DNA of 64,000 nucleotides from Arthrobacter sp. SLBN-100 (GTDB taxonomy: Bacteria > Actinomycetota > Actinomycetes > Actinomycetales > Micrococcaceae). The stretch covers positions 3,162,001 to 3,226,000 of the forward strand of contig NZ_VFMY01000001.1 of NCBI RefSeq assembly GCF_006715305.1, given 5' to 3'. This document shows, in pieces, positions 1 through 8,575 of this stretch. The stretch's first letter is position 1, and every line of letters starts with the position of its first letter. A program made the translations under genes and the position numbers. Under the pieces are notes generated by a model. The model saw only the letters and a program-made list of their open reading frames with translations. It was not told the origin of the DNA and ran no database searches.

Positions 1-36
1 CGGCCGGGGATTGTCAGGGCGCGGTACGCTCGGCAC

Positions 37-837
37 ATGGCGCAGCGGCACAGGTATTACTACGGCGATGACCCCAGCCAGTGGGGCGAACTGTTCCTCC
101 CCGAACTGCCCGACGGCGGTACGCACCGCGGCGTGGTGGTGGTGATTCACGGCGGCTACTGGCGCCCGCAGTACGGTGCCGAGTTGGGGGAGCCGCTGGC
201 CGCGGACCTTGCCGACCACGGGATGGCGGCGTGGAACCTCGAGTACCGCCGCGCGGGAAACGGCGGCGGTTGGCCCCATACCTTCCAGGACGTTCTGGCG
301 GGCATCGACAAACTGCAGGAGCTTGCTGCTCCGCATTCCTTGGACCTGGCCAACGTGGTGGCACTTGGCCACTCGGCGGGCGGGCACCTGGCCGTGTGGG
401 CGGCAGGCCGGGACCGGCTGGGGCAGTTGGGGCTGGAGGCAGAGCACCGCGACGTCGGGTCAAAAGACGATGGCGTCCGTCTCACCGGCGTGGTGAGCCA
501 GTCAGGTGTCCTGAACCTCGCCGAGGCTGAAAGGCTCAACCTCAGCAACGGTGCCGTGGCCAACCTGCTGGGCGGCCCGTCGTCGGAATTTCCCGGCCGG
601 CACCGGTACGCGGACCCGATGGCTGCGCTCCCGCTGGACGTTCCGGTTTATGCCGTGCACACAACGAAGGACGAGGACGTTCCGCTGGCGATATCAGCCA
701 CCTATGTCGAGGCAAGCCAGGCCGGGCCGGTGCCGGCGGAACTGGTCATGGTGCCCGGCGACCACTTCGCCCTCATCGACCCGGAGGCAGAGGCATACGT
801 GACGTCCCGGGAGCTGGTGCAGCAACTGCTCGGCTGA
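37..837 (+). CDS. alpha/beta hydrolase, kynurenine-formamidase-like
   Basis: 266-aa cytoplasmic alpha/beta-hydrolase. The oxyanion-hole motif HGGYW is at residues 38-42 and the nucleophile elbow GHSAGG at 111-116, with Ser113 as the expected nucleophile. A late GDHF supplies the likely catalytic His (about residue 243) and a preceding KDEDVP segment the likely Asp. The HGGYW form and the length resemble the esterase/kynurenine-formamidase group, but no tryptophan-catabolism gene is adjacent, so the substrate is unknown. No good ribosome binding site precedes the ATG at 37, and the window begins only 36 bases upstream, so the true start could differ. It converges with the GntR gene on the other strand. 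Confidence 0.8.
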   Translation: MAQRHRYYYGDDPSQWGELFLPELPDGGTHRGVVVVIHGGYWRPQYGAELGEPLAADLADHGMAAWNLEYRRAGNGGGWPHTFQDVLAGIDKLQELAAPHSLDLANVVALGHSAGGHLAVWAAGRDRLGQLGLEAEHRDVGSKDDGVRLTGVVSQSGVLNLAEAERLNLSNGAVANLLGGPSSEFPGRHRYADPMAALPLDVPVYAVHTTKDEDVPLAISATYVEASQAGPVPAELVMVPGDHFALIDPEAEAYVTSRELVQQLLG

Positions 838-879
838 GCGTAAACGGGCCGCTCCGGGCGGCGACCCCGGCAACTGACG

Positions 880-1605
880 CTAGGTAAGGCGGGCGACGCT
901 CCGCCTGCCGGGACGTGGCGCCGCACCGTCGGAAAAGAGCTCCGGGGTTGATTCCTGGATGCGCTGGACGTCCTCGAAGACGCCCCGCAGGTGGAGGCGA
1001 AGGCTGCTGTCGGCGTCGTTCAGGTTGTTGGCCTCCAAGGCATCCACGACGGCGGTGTGCTGTTCGATGAGGGTGGCCACTGGCCGGGTATCGAGCAGGC
1101 TGAGGCGGCGGGCACGGTCAAGGTGGGCCTTGGCGGAGTTGACGGCCGCCCAGGCGGACTCGTGGCCCGCCAGGCGCAGCAGCTCCCGGTGGAAGTCCTC
1201 ATCCAGCCGGAAGAATTCCTCCACGTCGCCCGCGGCATCGGCATCTGACTGGGCCTTCAAAATCTCCCGCAGGCCGGCGATGCCCGCGCTGTCCACGGCA
1301 AGGTCCCGCAGCGAAGCGCATTCGATCGCCTCGCGGACAAACTGGGCCTCGGAAACCCGGCCCAGGTCCACCAGGGACACAAAGGAGCCGATCTGGGGGA
1401 AGACCTGGACCAGGCCTTCCTCGCGCAGCAGGATCAGGCTCTCGCGTACCGGCGTCCTGCTGACGCCGAGCTCCTGCGCAAGTTCGTTCTCGGACAGCGG
1501 CTCGCCTGGAGGAAGCTGCAGCGAAATGATGCGCCGCCGAAGCGTCTCAAGGGTCTGGTCCCGCACGGAGAGCCGCGGCGCCGCACCTCGTTTATCCCTA
1601 ACCAT
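880..1605 (-). CDS. GntR/FadR-type (FCD) transcriptional regulator
   Basis: 241-aa regulator. An N-terminal winged helix-turn-helix (about residues 14-80) carries the typical core ELAQELGVSRTPVRE. The C-terminal all-helical FCD domain has the metal/ligand signature DEDFHREL and a late His in LRLHLRG. FCD regulators usually bind a small organic or sugar acid and release DNA. The gene diverges from the MFS-dehydrogenase-dehydratase operon that starts at 1744, so it is most likely the local repressor of that hexonate/hexuronate operon (inference). The start at 1605 gives a normal length; the last 20 residues are basic and not part of the domain. Confidence 0.88.
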   Translation of the reverse strand: MVRDKRGAAPRLSVRDQTLETLRRRIISLQLPPGEPLSENELAQELGVSRTPVRESLILLREEGLVQVFPQIGSFVSLVDLGRVSEAQFVREAIECASLRDLAVDSAGIAGLREILKAQSDADAAGDVEEFFRLDEDFHRELLRLAGHESAWAAVNSAKAHLDRARRLSLLDTRPVATLIEQHTAVVDALEANNLNDADSSLRLHLRGVFEDVQRIQESTPELFSDGAAPRPGRRSVARLT

Positions 1606-1743
1606 GTGCTCATTCTATGCGGTTGACACACTAGAATGGTAGTGCTTGTATGGTAGTCGAACGTGCTGTCGGTCACTGTTGCAGACCGCCAACGTCCCCC
1701 CGTTTGATCCCCTTCGTTCGCATCGCCTGCAAAGGAGCACCTG
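1606..1743. promoter_or_regulatory. divergent promoter region with candidate GntR operator
   Basis: A TTGACA box at 1623-1628 lies 17 bases before TTGTAT (1646-1651), a plausible rightward promoter for the MFS operon. Inside the spacer is an inverted repeat CACTA-N6-TAGTG (1629-1644). ATGGTAGT occurs twice in direct orientation (1636-1643 and 1650-1657), 14 bases apart. This position is where a repressor would block RNA polymerase; assignment to the adjacent GntR protein is inference. A strong AAAGGAG ribosome binding site precedes the ATG at 1744. Confidence 0.5.
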
Positions 1744-3126
1744 ATGACCGAAAGCATTGCGCCCCCCAACACCAGGAAGGAATCCCGGTCAACCCGGGAC
1801 CTTGCCAAAGTTGCCGTATCCGGCTGGCTGGGAACGGCTATGGAGTTCATGGACTTCCAGCTGTATTCGCTGGCAGCAGCCATTGTCTTCAACAAGCTCT
1901 TCTTCCCCGACGTCAGCCCGGTCATCGGCCTCATCGCCGCCATGGCAACCTACGGTGTAGGCTACGTTGCCCGTCTTGCGGGTGCCGTTTACTTCGGCCG
2001 GATGGGTGACAGGATCGGCCGCAAGAAGGTCCTCTTCATCACCATCGCCCTGATGGGTGCGTCCACAACGCTGATCGGTGTCCTCCCCACCTACGCGATG
2101 ATTGGCATCTGGGCCCCCATCCTGCTGGTGGCCCTGCGCCTGGCGCAGGGCTTCGGTGCAGGCGCCGAGATCGCCGGCGCTACCGTGATGCTGGCTGAAT
2201 TCGCTCCCGCCCGCCGCCGCGGCCTCATCTCTTCCCTCGTGTGCCTGGGCACCAACTCAGGAACCCTCGCCGCATCTGCCATTTGGGCGATCCTGGCCGC
2301 AACCCTCTCCGAGGAACAGCTCCTGGCCTGGGGTTGGCGCATCCCGTTCCTGTTCAGCTTCGTGCTGATGATCTTCGCAGTCTGGGTCCGCCGCTCCCTC
2401 AAGGAAAGCCCCGTCTTCGAAGAGCGCGCCGACGTCGTCGATGGCGTTGCACTGTCCAAGAGCGAAATCGCCGCTGCGCAGGAACTGGCAAAGACCAGCA
2501 CCATCGAGGCTGCACTGCACCAGCGCAAGGGCAAGGCTTTCCTCATCGCACTCGGCCTTCGCTTTGGGCAGGCAGGAAACTCCGGGCTCGTGCAGACCTT
2601 CCTCGTTGGCTACATCGCCACCGTCCTCCTGGTGGACAAGAGCGTGGCCACCAGCGCCATCATGTACGGCTCGCTGCTTGGTTTCCTGACCATCCCCGTG
2701 ATGGGCATCCTCGGTGACCGCTTCGGGCGCCGGCCGCTCTACCTTGCACTCAGCTCCCTCACCGCGCTGTTCGCCATTCCCATGATGTTGATGGTCACCA
2801 GCGGCAACACTGTCCTCATCACCGTCGCCATGGTGGTAGGCCTCAACCTGGGCGTGCTGAGCCTGTTCGCCATGGAGAGCGTCACCATGGCCGAGTTCTT
2901 CGGCGCCCGCGCGCGCTTCACCCAGCTCGCGCTCGCCAAGGAGATCGGCGGCATCCTTGCCACCGCCATCGGGCCGCTGCTGGCCGCCACCCTCACCGCA
3001 ATCACCGGCCACTGGTGGCCCCTGGCCGCGATGCTCATCGCCTACTCACTGATCACCCTCACCTCCGCCTTCATTGGTCCCGAGGTCCGCGGCCGCGACA
3101 TGGTCCGCCTGGAAGACGCCGTATGA
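1744..3126 (+). CDS. MFS transporter, metabolite:H+ symporter (MHS) type
   Basis: 460-aa inner-membrane transporter with about 12 hydrophobic segments. MFS motif A appears as GRMGDRIGRKK after the second segment and again in the second half as GILGDRFGRRP. RLAQGFGAGAE in segment 4 and WRIPFLFSF followed by RRSLKESPVFEE before the central loop are typical of the MHS family, which imports carboxylates and related acids with protons. As the first gene of the operon it probably imports the sugar acid that the following enzymes degrade. Its stop codon overlaps the next start (ATGA), so translation is coupled. Confidence 0.88.
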   Translation: MTESIAPPNTRKESRSTRDLAKVAVSGWLGTAMEFMDFQLYSLAAAIVFNKLFFPDVSPVIGLIAAMATYGVGYVARLAGAVYFGRMGDRIGRKKVLFITIALMGASTTLIGVLPTYAMIGIWAPILLVALRLAQGFGAGAEIAGATVMLAEFAPARRRGLISSLVCLGTNSGTLAASAIWAILAATLSEEQLLAWGWRIPFLFSFVLMIFAVWVRRSLKESPVFEERADVVDGVALSKSEIAAAQELAKTSTIEAALHQRKGKAFLIALGLRFGQAGNSGLVQTFLVGYIATVLLVDKSVATSAIMYGSLLGFLTIPVMGILGDRFGRRPLYLALSSLTALFAIPMMLMVTSGNTVLITVAMVVGLNLGVLSLFAMESVTMAEFFGARARFTQLALAKEIGGILATAIGPLLAATLTAITGHWWPLAAMLIAYSLITLTSAFIGPEVRGRDMVRLEDAV

Positions 3127-4154
3127 AAGCCGTTGTAGTCCACGGCGCCAATGACCTCCGGATCGACGAACGGCCGGAGCCGGTGGCCGGCCCCGGGGAG
3201 GTAGTGCTCGACGTCGAATGGGGCGGCATCTGCGGATCAGACCTTTCCTACTGGCGCCACGGCGCCTCGGGAACGGCGGCGCTGAAGTCGCCGCTGGTCC
3301 TGGGGCACGAGGTTGCCGGCCGGATCGCCCAGCTGGGCGCCGGCGTCAGGGGCCTCGAGGTGGGGCAGCCGGTCACGGTGCACCCGGCGGAACTGGTGGG
3401 GGACGGCATCATGCCGGAGCGCCTGGCCGGCCGGACCAACCTCTACCCGCAGATCCGGTACTTCGGCTCCGCCGCCTTCGATCCCCATACTGACGGCGGG
3501 TTCAGCGAGCGCAAGCTCGCCCGCGCCTCCCAGATCCGGCCACTGCCGGAGGGCGTGGACACGCTGCACGGTGCGCTGGCCGAACCCCTCGCCGTCGCCC
3601 TTCATGCCGTCAGCCGCGTGGGCAGCCTCGCCGGCCGGGACGTCCTGGTCAACGGTGCAGGCCCCATCGGATCCCTCGTGGTGGCTGCGGCCAAGCACGC
3701 CGGCGCCAGGAACGTCATTGCCACGGACATCAGTGAAGCGTCGCTGGCTATCGCAAAGGCCATGGGTGCCGACGAGGTGCTGAACGTCTCCGGCGGCGGC
3801 CCCCTCCCGCAGGACATGGAACTCGTATTCGAAGCAACCGGTATCCCCGCAGTACTCGGTGGGGTCCTGCGTGCCACCGCCCGCGGCGGCACCATCGTCC
3901 AGGTGGGCAACCTGCCGGGCGCCCCCGCGGCCGCGGCGTTGGGCGACCTGGTGACACGCGAAATCACCTGGATCGGTTCCTACCGGTTTGTGGATGAGAT
4001 CAGCGATGCCCTCCGCGCCATGGCGGAAGGCCTCGACGTGTCGCCGGTCATCACGCACACGTTTGATCTTGACCAGGCCGAGGAAGCCATGCGCGTTTCC
4101 GCTGACCCGGCCGCGGGCAGCAGCAAGGTCATGCTCCGCCTCACCGCCAACTGA
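3123..4154 (+). CDS. zinc-dependent medium-chain dehydrogenase, L-idonate/L-gulonate 5-dehydrogenase-like
   Basis: 343 aa from the ATG at 3123, which overlaps the transporter stop; the longer reading from 3015 lies inside the transporter gene. It has the catalytic-zinc Cys in GGICGSD, the LGHEVAG motif and the Rossmann motif VNGAGPIGS. Such enzymes oxidise L-idonate or L-gulonate at C5 with NAD(P)+. The four-Cys structural-zinc lobe usual in the family is absent: that stretch reads HPAELVGDGIMPERLAGR and contains no Cys. Next to mannonate dehydratase and mannonate oxidoreductase, the most economical role is L-gulonate to D-fructuronate, but L-idonate or another polyol acid cannot be excluded. 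Confidence 0.8.
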   Translation: MKAVVVHGANDLRIDERPEPVAGPGEVVLDVEWGGICGSDLSYWRHGASGTAALKSPLVLGHEVAGRIAQLGAGVRGLEVGQPVTVHPAELVGDGIMPERLAGRTNLYPQIRYFGSAAFDPHTDGGFSERKLARASQIRPLPEGVDTLHGALAEPLAVALHAVSRVGSLAGRDVLVNGAGPIGSLVVAAAKHAGARNVIATDISEASLAIAKAMGADEVLNVSGGGPLPQDMELVFEATGIPAVLGGVLRATARGGTIVQVGNLPGAPAAAALGDLVTREITWIGSYRFVDEISDALRAMAEGLDVSPVITHTFDLDQAEEAMRVSADPAAGSSKVMLRLTAN

Positions 4155-4183
4155 CCACCCCGGAACAGCCCACCCACCGCAAC

Positions 4184-4241
4184 CAAGTAGCAGCAGGTGT
4201 CGTTATGGCGGCTCATAACGACACCTGCCGCGACCTACTTG
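4184..4241. repeat. long intergenic inverted repeat
   Basis: Perfect 14-base arms CAGGTGTCGTTATG (4194-4207) and CATAACGACACCTG (4214-4227) enclose a 6-base loop. Outer arms CAAGTAG (4184-4190) and CTACTTG (4235-4241) extend the stem with bulges of 3 and 7 bases. There is no T-run, so it is not a classic terminator. It sits between the dehydrogenase and mannonate dehydratase genes of one presumed operon and could attenuate or process the mRNA, or be a dispersed REP-like element. Confidence 0.75.
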
Positions 4242-4272
4242 CACTATCCCCCGACACCTGAAGGACCAACCA

Positions 4273-5484
4273 GTGAAGATCATCGACGCACGGGTAGTGG
4301 TTTCGTCGCCCGGACGGAACTACGTCACGCTCGTTATTGAAACCGAGGACGGCATCACCGGCATCGGCGATGCCACCCTCAACGGGCGCGAGCTGTCCGT
4401 GGCGTCCTACCTGTCCGAGCACCTCTGCCCGCTGCTGATCGGCCGGGACGCGCGCCGCATCGAGGACGCCTGGCAGTACTTCTATAAGGGTGCCTACTGG
4501 CGGCGCGGACCGGTGACCATGACCGCGATCGCCGCGATCGACGTCGCGCTCTGGGACATCAAGGGCAAAGCCGCCGGCATGCCCGTGTACGAACTCCTCG
4601 GCGGCGCCGCCCGCGAGGGCGTCATGGTCTACGGCCACGCGAGCGGCTCCACGCTGGAGGACCTCAGCGCCGACTTCCAGCACCACCTGGACCTCGGCTA
4701 CAAGGCGATCCGCGCCCAGGCCGCCGTGCCCGGACTGGAAAAGACCTACGGGATCGCACCCGTGGACGGCAAGCTCTACGAGCCCGCCAGCGGCAACGTT
4801 CCGCAGGAGGACACCTGGGAGACGACGGCGTACCTGGACTTCGCGCCGAAGATGATGGCGCATGTGCGTGAACAGTTCGGCTACGGCGTGCACGTCCTGC
4901 ACGACGTGCACCACCGCCTCACGCCCATCGAGGCCGGCCGGCTGGGCGCCTCACTGGAGCAGTACCGGCCCTTCTGGATCGAGGACCCGACGCCGGCCGA
5001 GGACCAGTCCGCGTTCCGCCTCATCCGGCAGCACACCACCACGCCCATCGCGGTGGGCGAGGTGTTCAACTCGATCTGGGACTGCCAGCAGCTGATCACC
5101 GAACGGCTGATCGACTATATCCGCACCTCCGTGTCACACGCCGGCGGCATCACGCACCTGCGCCGGATCTTCTCCCTCGCCGACCTCTACGGTGTGCGCT
5201 CCGGCTCGCACGGCGCCGGAGACCTCTCACCGGCCTCCTTCGCCGCGGCCCTGCACGTGGACATGAGCATCCCCAACTTCGGCATCCAGGAATACATGGG
5301 CCACCGGGAACCCGCCAACGAGGTCTTCACCACCTCCTACACCTTCAATGACGGCTACATGCACCCCGGTGACGCCCCCGGCATCGGCGTGGAGTTCAAC
5401 GAGGAAGCTGCCGCCCGCTTCCCGTTCGACCCCAAGTACCTGCCCATCAACCGGCGGCTCGACGGATCGGTGCATGACTGGTGA
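4273..5484 (+). CDS. manD: D-mannonate dehydratase, enolase superfamily (ManD type)
   Basis: 403 aa, the usual ManD length. It dehydrates D-mannonate to 2-keto-3-deoxy-D-gluconate (KDG) using Mg2+. The N-terminal capping domain begins MKIIDARV. The barrel shows the ManD catalytic Arg and Tyr (IRAQ ... KTYG), metal and base residues in HDVHHR, IEDPTP and VGEVF, and the late His of [10 protein letters not shown]. Family members range from efficient mannonate dehydratases to weakly active gluconate/mannonate enzymes. The adjacent mannonate oxidoreductase and KDG-pathway genes favour the mannonate role. The stop overlaps the next gene's GTG start. Confidence 0.9.
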   Translation: MKIIDARVVVSSPGRNYVTLVIETEDGITGIGDATLNGRELSVASYLSEHLCPLLIGRDARRIEDAWQYFYKGAYWRRGPVTMTAIAAIDVALWDIKGKAAGMPVYELLGGAAREGVMVYGHASGSTLEDLSADFQHHLDLGYKAIRAQAAVPGLEKTYGIAPVDGKLYEPASGNVPQEDTWETTAYLDFAPKMMAHVREQFGYGVHVLHDVHHRLTPIEAGRLGASLEQYRPFWIEDPTPAEDQSAFRLIRQHTTTPIAVGEVFNSIWDCQQLITERLIDYIRTSVSHAGGITHLRRIFSLADLYGVRSGSHGAGDLSPASFAAALHVDMSIPNFGIQEYMGHREPANEVFTTSYTFNDGYMHPGDAPGIGVEFNEEAAARFPFDPKYLPINRRLDGSVHDW

Positions 5485-6466
5485 GCCTCACAACGCAACA
5501 CCCCACGCAAGAGCCGTTCGACGTCGTCGTGATGGGGGAGATCCTCGTTGAGGTGGCCACCGACGTGGCATTCGGCCACGGCGTACCGGCCCAGCTTGGC
5601 ATCTCGGGCGACGCCCTGAATGTTGCCGCGGCAGCCGCTGCCGCGGGAGCCCGCGTGGGGCTCCTGTCCGTACTGACCGACGACGACCTGGGCAAGGCGA
5701 TCGCCACCAGGATCGTGGAGCTCGGGATATCCCCCGACCTGCTGGAATTCCGCCGCGGCCAGCAGGGCGTGTACCTGGTTCATTGCGACCCGGACGGGCA
5801 GCGCGAGTTCTCGTACGCCCGCACGGGGAGCGTCGGCTCCGCGTTGGGGCCGGACGACGTCGACCCGGCAGTTTTCGCCGCCGCCGGAGCCGTAGTGGCG
5901 GGCGGCATCGCCTGCGCCGTCTCGGAGTCCTCACGGGCGGCGGTTTTCAAGGCCGCCGCCGTGGCCAAACGCTTTGTTTTTGATCCCAACTTCCGCCCCG
6001 CCTCACCTCGGTGGAGGAGGCGACGGCGGCACTGCTGCAGCTGGCGCCCCGCGCCTTCCTGGTGACTCCGTCCTTCCCCGGCGAAACGTCCGCGCTTTTG
6101 GACTGCGCCACACCGGTCGAGGCCGCCGCGAGACTGGGAAGCCTCGGTGCACGGAACGTTGCCGTGACCTGCGGTGCCGATGGAATCCAATTGGACGGCG
6201 AAGGCCAGGACAAAACCTGGATCAGCTCGATCCCGGCCCCCGCAGTGGTGGACCAGACCGGCGCAGGCGACGCCTTCGTCGGCACCCTCACCGCCCGCAT
6301 GGTCCTTGGAGACAGCCTTCCTGACGCTGCACGGTATGGGGCAGCGGCTGCATCCCTGGTGGTGGGCGGCAAGGGCGGCACCGGCTTCATCCCCACGCTG
6401 GAGCAAACCCGGGCCCACGCTTCCATCCGCCTGGCACCGGAAGGAGCAGCACCATCACACGCCTAA
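5481..6466 (+). pseudogene. PfkB-family 2-keto-3-deoxygluconate kinase, frameshifted
   Basis: The reading frame from GTG 5481 encodes the N-terminal half of a ribokinase-fold sugar kinase (SGDALNVAAAAAAAG; then VFDPNFRP near residue 173). It then runs into nonfamily sequence. The correct C-terminal half continues in another frame (VEEATAALLQL..., catalytic TGAGDAF) to a TAA at 6464-6466. Restoring one C in the CCCC run at 5996-5999 would join the halves as an intact protein of about 328 aa. Expected reaction: ATP-dependent phosphorylation of KDG to KDPG, between the dehydratase and the aldolase. Either a recent mutation or a homopolymer sequencing error. The start overlaps the mannonate dehydratase stop. 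Confidence 0.8.
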
Positions 6467-7923
6467 GCGCCGCCTCCCTCACCGGCAACGGCAAACACCG
6501 CGCACCCCTCGCAGGCCAAACCACCCGGCCCGGCATCGTCCACCTGGGCCTGGGCGCCTTCGCCCGCGCCCACACCGCCGTCTTTACAGAAGAAGCCATG
6601 CTCGCCACCGGCGATTCCGGCTGGGGGATCATCGGGGTCACCCAGCGTTCCGACACCGTGGCACGCCAACTGGCCCCGCAGGACGGCCTCTTTACGGTGA
6701 CGGAGCGGGGCAGCGGCGCCGCGCCGCTCCGCGTGGTCTCCAGCATCGTGGAGGCCATCTCCGGCCGGGACGAGCCGGATGCCGTGGTGGACAGGATCGC
6801 CGCGGACAGCACCCGGGTGGTCACGCTGACGGTCACCGAAAAGGGGTACCGGATCGATCCACATACCGGTTCCCTGAACCTGGAGGACGAGCAGGTGCAG
6901 GCCGACCTTGCCGGGAACGCTCCCCTGACCGCCATCGGACAGGTCACCCGCGGCATCCAGAAGCGGGCCCTGGCCGGCGGGGGACCGCTCACCGTCGTTT
7001 CGTGCGACAACCTCCCCGGCAACGGTGAACTGACCGGCGCGCTGGTCCGGGCGTTCGCAACCGCCCTGCCCGAGGACGAATCCGGGCCGCTGCTCTCCTG
7101 GCTGGAGGACAACGTCACGTTCCCCAGCACCATGGTGGACCGGATGGTGCCGGCCACCACGGCCGGTGACCTTGACGCCGTCGAACGTGAACTCGGACTC
7201 CGGGACGAGGCCGCCGTGGTGGCCGAACCCTTCATGCAGTGGGTCATCGAGGACAACTTCGCCGGGGACCGGCCCGCCTGGGAACAGGCCGGGGTGCTGT
7301 TCAGCAACGATGTGGCCGCGTGGGAGGCGGCCAAGCTGCGCCTGCTCAACGCGAGCCACTCGATGCTGGCGTACCTGGGCCTGGCCAGCGGCAAGGCGAC
7401 CATCAGCGACGCGGTGGCGGAAGACGCCTTCCGCGTGGCCTGCCAGCGGATGATGGCCGAGGATGCGCTGCCCACCATCAGCCTCCCCGAGGGCCTGGAC
7501 GGTGAAACGTACTGCGCCCAGGTCCTCAAGCGCTTCGCGAACCCGGCGCTGGGCCACACCACCGCCAAGGTGGGCAGCGACGGGTCCCAGAAAATCGGCC
7601 TCCGGCTGCTGACCACCGCCCGCGCCACCCTCGACGCCGGGCGCGAGCCACGCTGGGCCGCGCTTGCTGTGGCCGCATGGATGCACCACGTGGCCGCCAC
7701 TGCCGCCGCAGACCTGAACGATCCCCTGGCGGAGGAGCTTCAAACGGCCCTCCCCGCCGAGCGGTCAGCCGTCACCGTAGTGCCGGCGCTCCTGGGAGTG
7801 CGCAGCATCTTTGATAAGGAGCTCGCGGCCAACACCACGTTCGCGCACCTGCTGGCGCACTGGTACCGCATCATCGACACCGACGGGCTGGACGGCCTGA
7901 GAAAAGAGATTACCCATGGCTGA
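6454..7923 (+). CDS. uxuB: D-mannonate oxidoreductase (fructuronate reductase), mannitol dehydrogenase family
   Basis: Homology to the polyol-specific long-chain dehydrogenase family begins well before the first ATG (6598): the nucleotide-binding segment IVHLGLGAFARAH is encoded at about 6535-6573. In that frame no ATG, GTG or TTG exists near the 5' end; the only sensibly placed codon is ATC at 6454, 7 bases after an AAGGAG site (6441-6446). That start gives 489 aa, the usual UxuB length. Later family motifs include TVVSCDNLPGNG and the catalytic Lys/Asn region around KLRLLNASHS. It reduces D-fructuronate to D-mannonate with NADH, feeding the dehydratase. An ATC start is rare; a mutated ATG or a base-call error is possible. 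Confidence 0.8.
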   Translation: MTRLSAASLTGNGKHRAPLAGQTTRPGIVHLGLGAFARAHTAVFTEEAMLATGDSGWGIIGVTQRSDTVARQLAPQDGLFTVTERGSGAAPLRVVSSIVEAISGRDEPDAVVDRIAADSTRVVTLTVTEKGYRIDPHTGSLNLEDEQVQADLAGNAPLTAIGQVTRGIQKRALAGGGPLTVVSCDNLPGNGELTGALVRAFATALPEDESGPLLSWLEDNVTFPSTMVDRMVPATTAGDLDAVERELGLRDEAAVVAEPFMQWVIEDNFAGDRPAWEQAGVLFSNDVAAWEAAKLRLLNASHSMLAYLGLASGKATISDAVAEDAFRVACQRMMAEDALPTISLPEGLDGETYCAQVLKRFANPALGHTTAKVGSDGSQKIGLRLLTTARATLDAGREPRWAALAVAAWMHHVAATAAADLNDPLAEELQTALPAERSAVTVVPALLGVRSIFDKELAANTTFAHLLAHWYRIIDTDGLDGLRKEITHG

Positions 7924-8539
7924 CGCAACCAGCGTCCTGCACGTTTCCCCTGTCATCCCGGTGGTCACCATCGCCGATCCGCAGCACGCCGTTCCGGTCG
8001 CGAGGGCGCTGGTTGAGGGGGGCGTCGGGATCATCGAGCTGACGCTGCGCACGGACAGCGCGCTTGAATCACTGAAGCGCATCGCCAATGAAGTGCCGGA
8101 CATCCTGCTGGGCGCCGGGACCATCCTCACTCCGGCACAGGCCGACGACGCCGTGTCCGCGGGTGCCCAGTTCCTGGTCAGTCCCGGCGTGACGCCGTCG
8201 CTGCTGGACCACATGCTGCAGCTGGACATCCCCGTGCTGCCGGGCGTGGCAACCGTGGGTGAAGTAATGGCCCTCCTGGAGCGCGCCGTCACGGCCATGA
8301 AATTCTTCCCGGCCGGACCCGCCGGCGGCCCGGACTACCTTGCCGCCATCGGGGCGCCGGTTCCGGCCGTGCAGTTCTGCCCCACAGGGGGCATCAGCCT
8401 TGCCTCCGCACCGGACTACCTGGCGCTTCCGAACGTCACGTGCGTCGGCGGCAGCTGGCTCACGCCCCGTTCCGCCGTCGAAGGCGAGGACTGGCAGCAG
8501 ATCACGCGGCTCGCACAGGAGGCTGCCGCGCTGGGCTGA
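7916..8539 (+). CDS. eda: 2-dehydro-3-deoxy-phosphogluconate (KDPG) aldolase
   Basis: 207-aa class I aldolase that splits KDPG into pyruvate and glyceraldehyde 3-phosphate. The catalytic Glu lies in IIELTLRT and the Schiff-base Lys in MKFFPA (about residue 125), followed by the phosphate-binding CPTGGI. Size and motifs are those of bacterial Eda. It overlaps the oxidoreductase stop by 8 bases, so it is translationally coupled and completes the KDG to KDPG to pyruvate route in this operon. Confidence 0.94.
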   Translation: MADATSVLHVSPVIPVVTIADPQHAVPVARALVEGGVGIIELTLRTDSALESLKRIANEVPDILLGAGTILTPAQADDAVSAGAQFLVSPGVTPSLLDHMLQLDIPVLPGVATVGEVMALLERAVTAMKFFPAGPAGGPDYLAAIGAPVPAVQFCPTGGISLASAPDYLALPNVTCVGGSWLTPRSAVEGEDWQQITRLAQEAAALG

Positions 8540-8575
8540 CACGACCTGCTGCCCGGTGCACTTCTCTGGCAGAGT

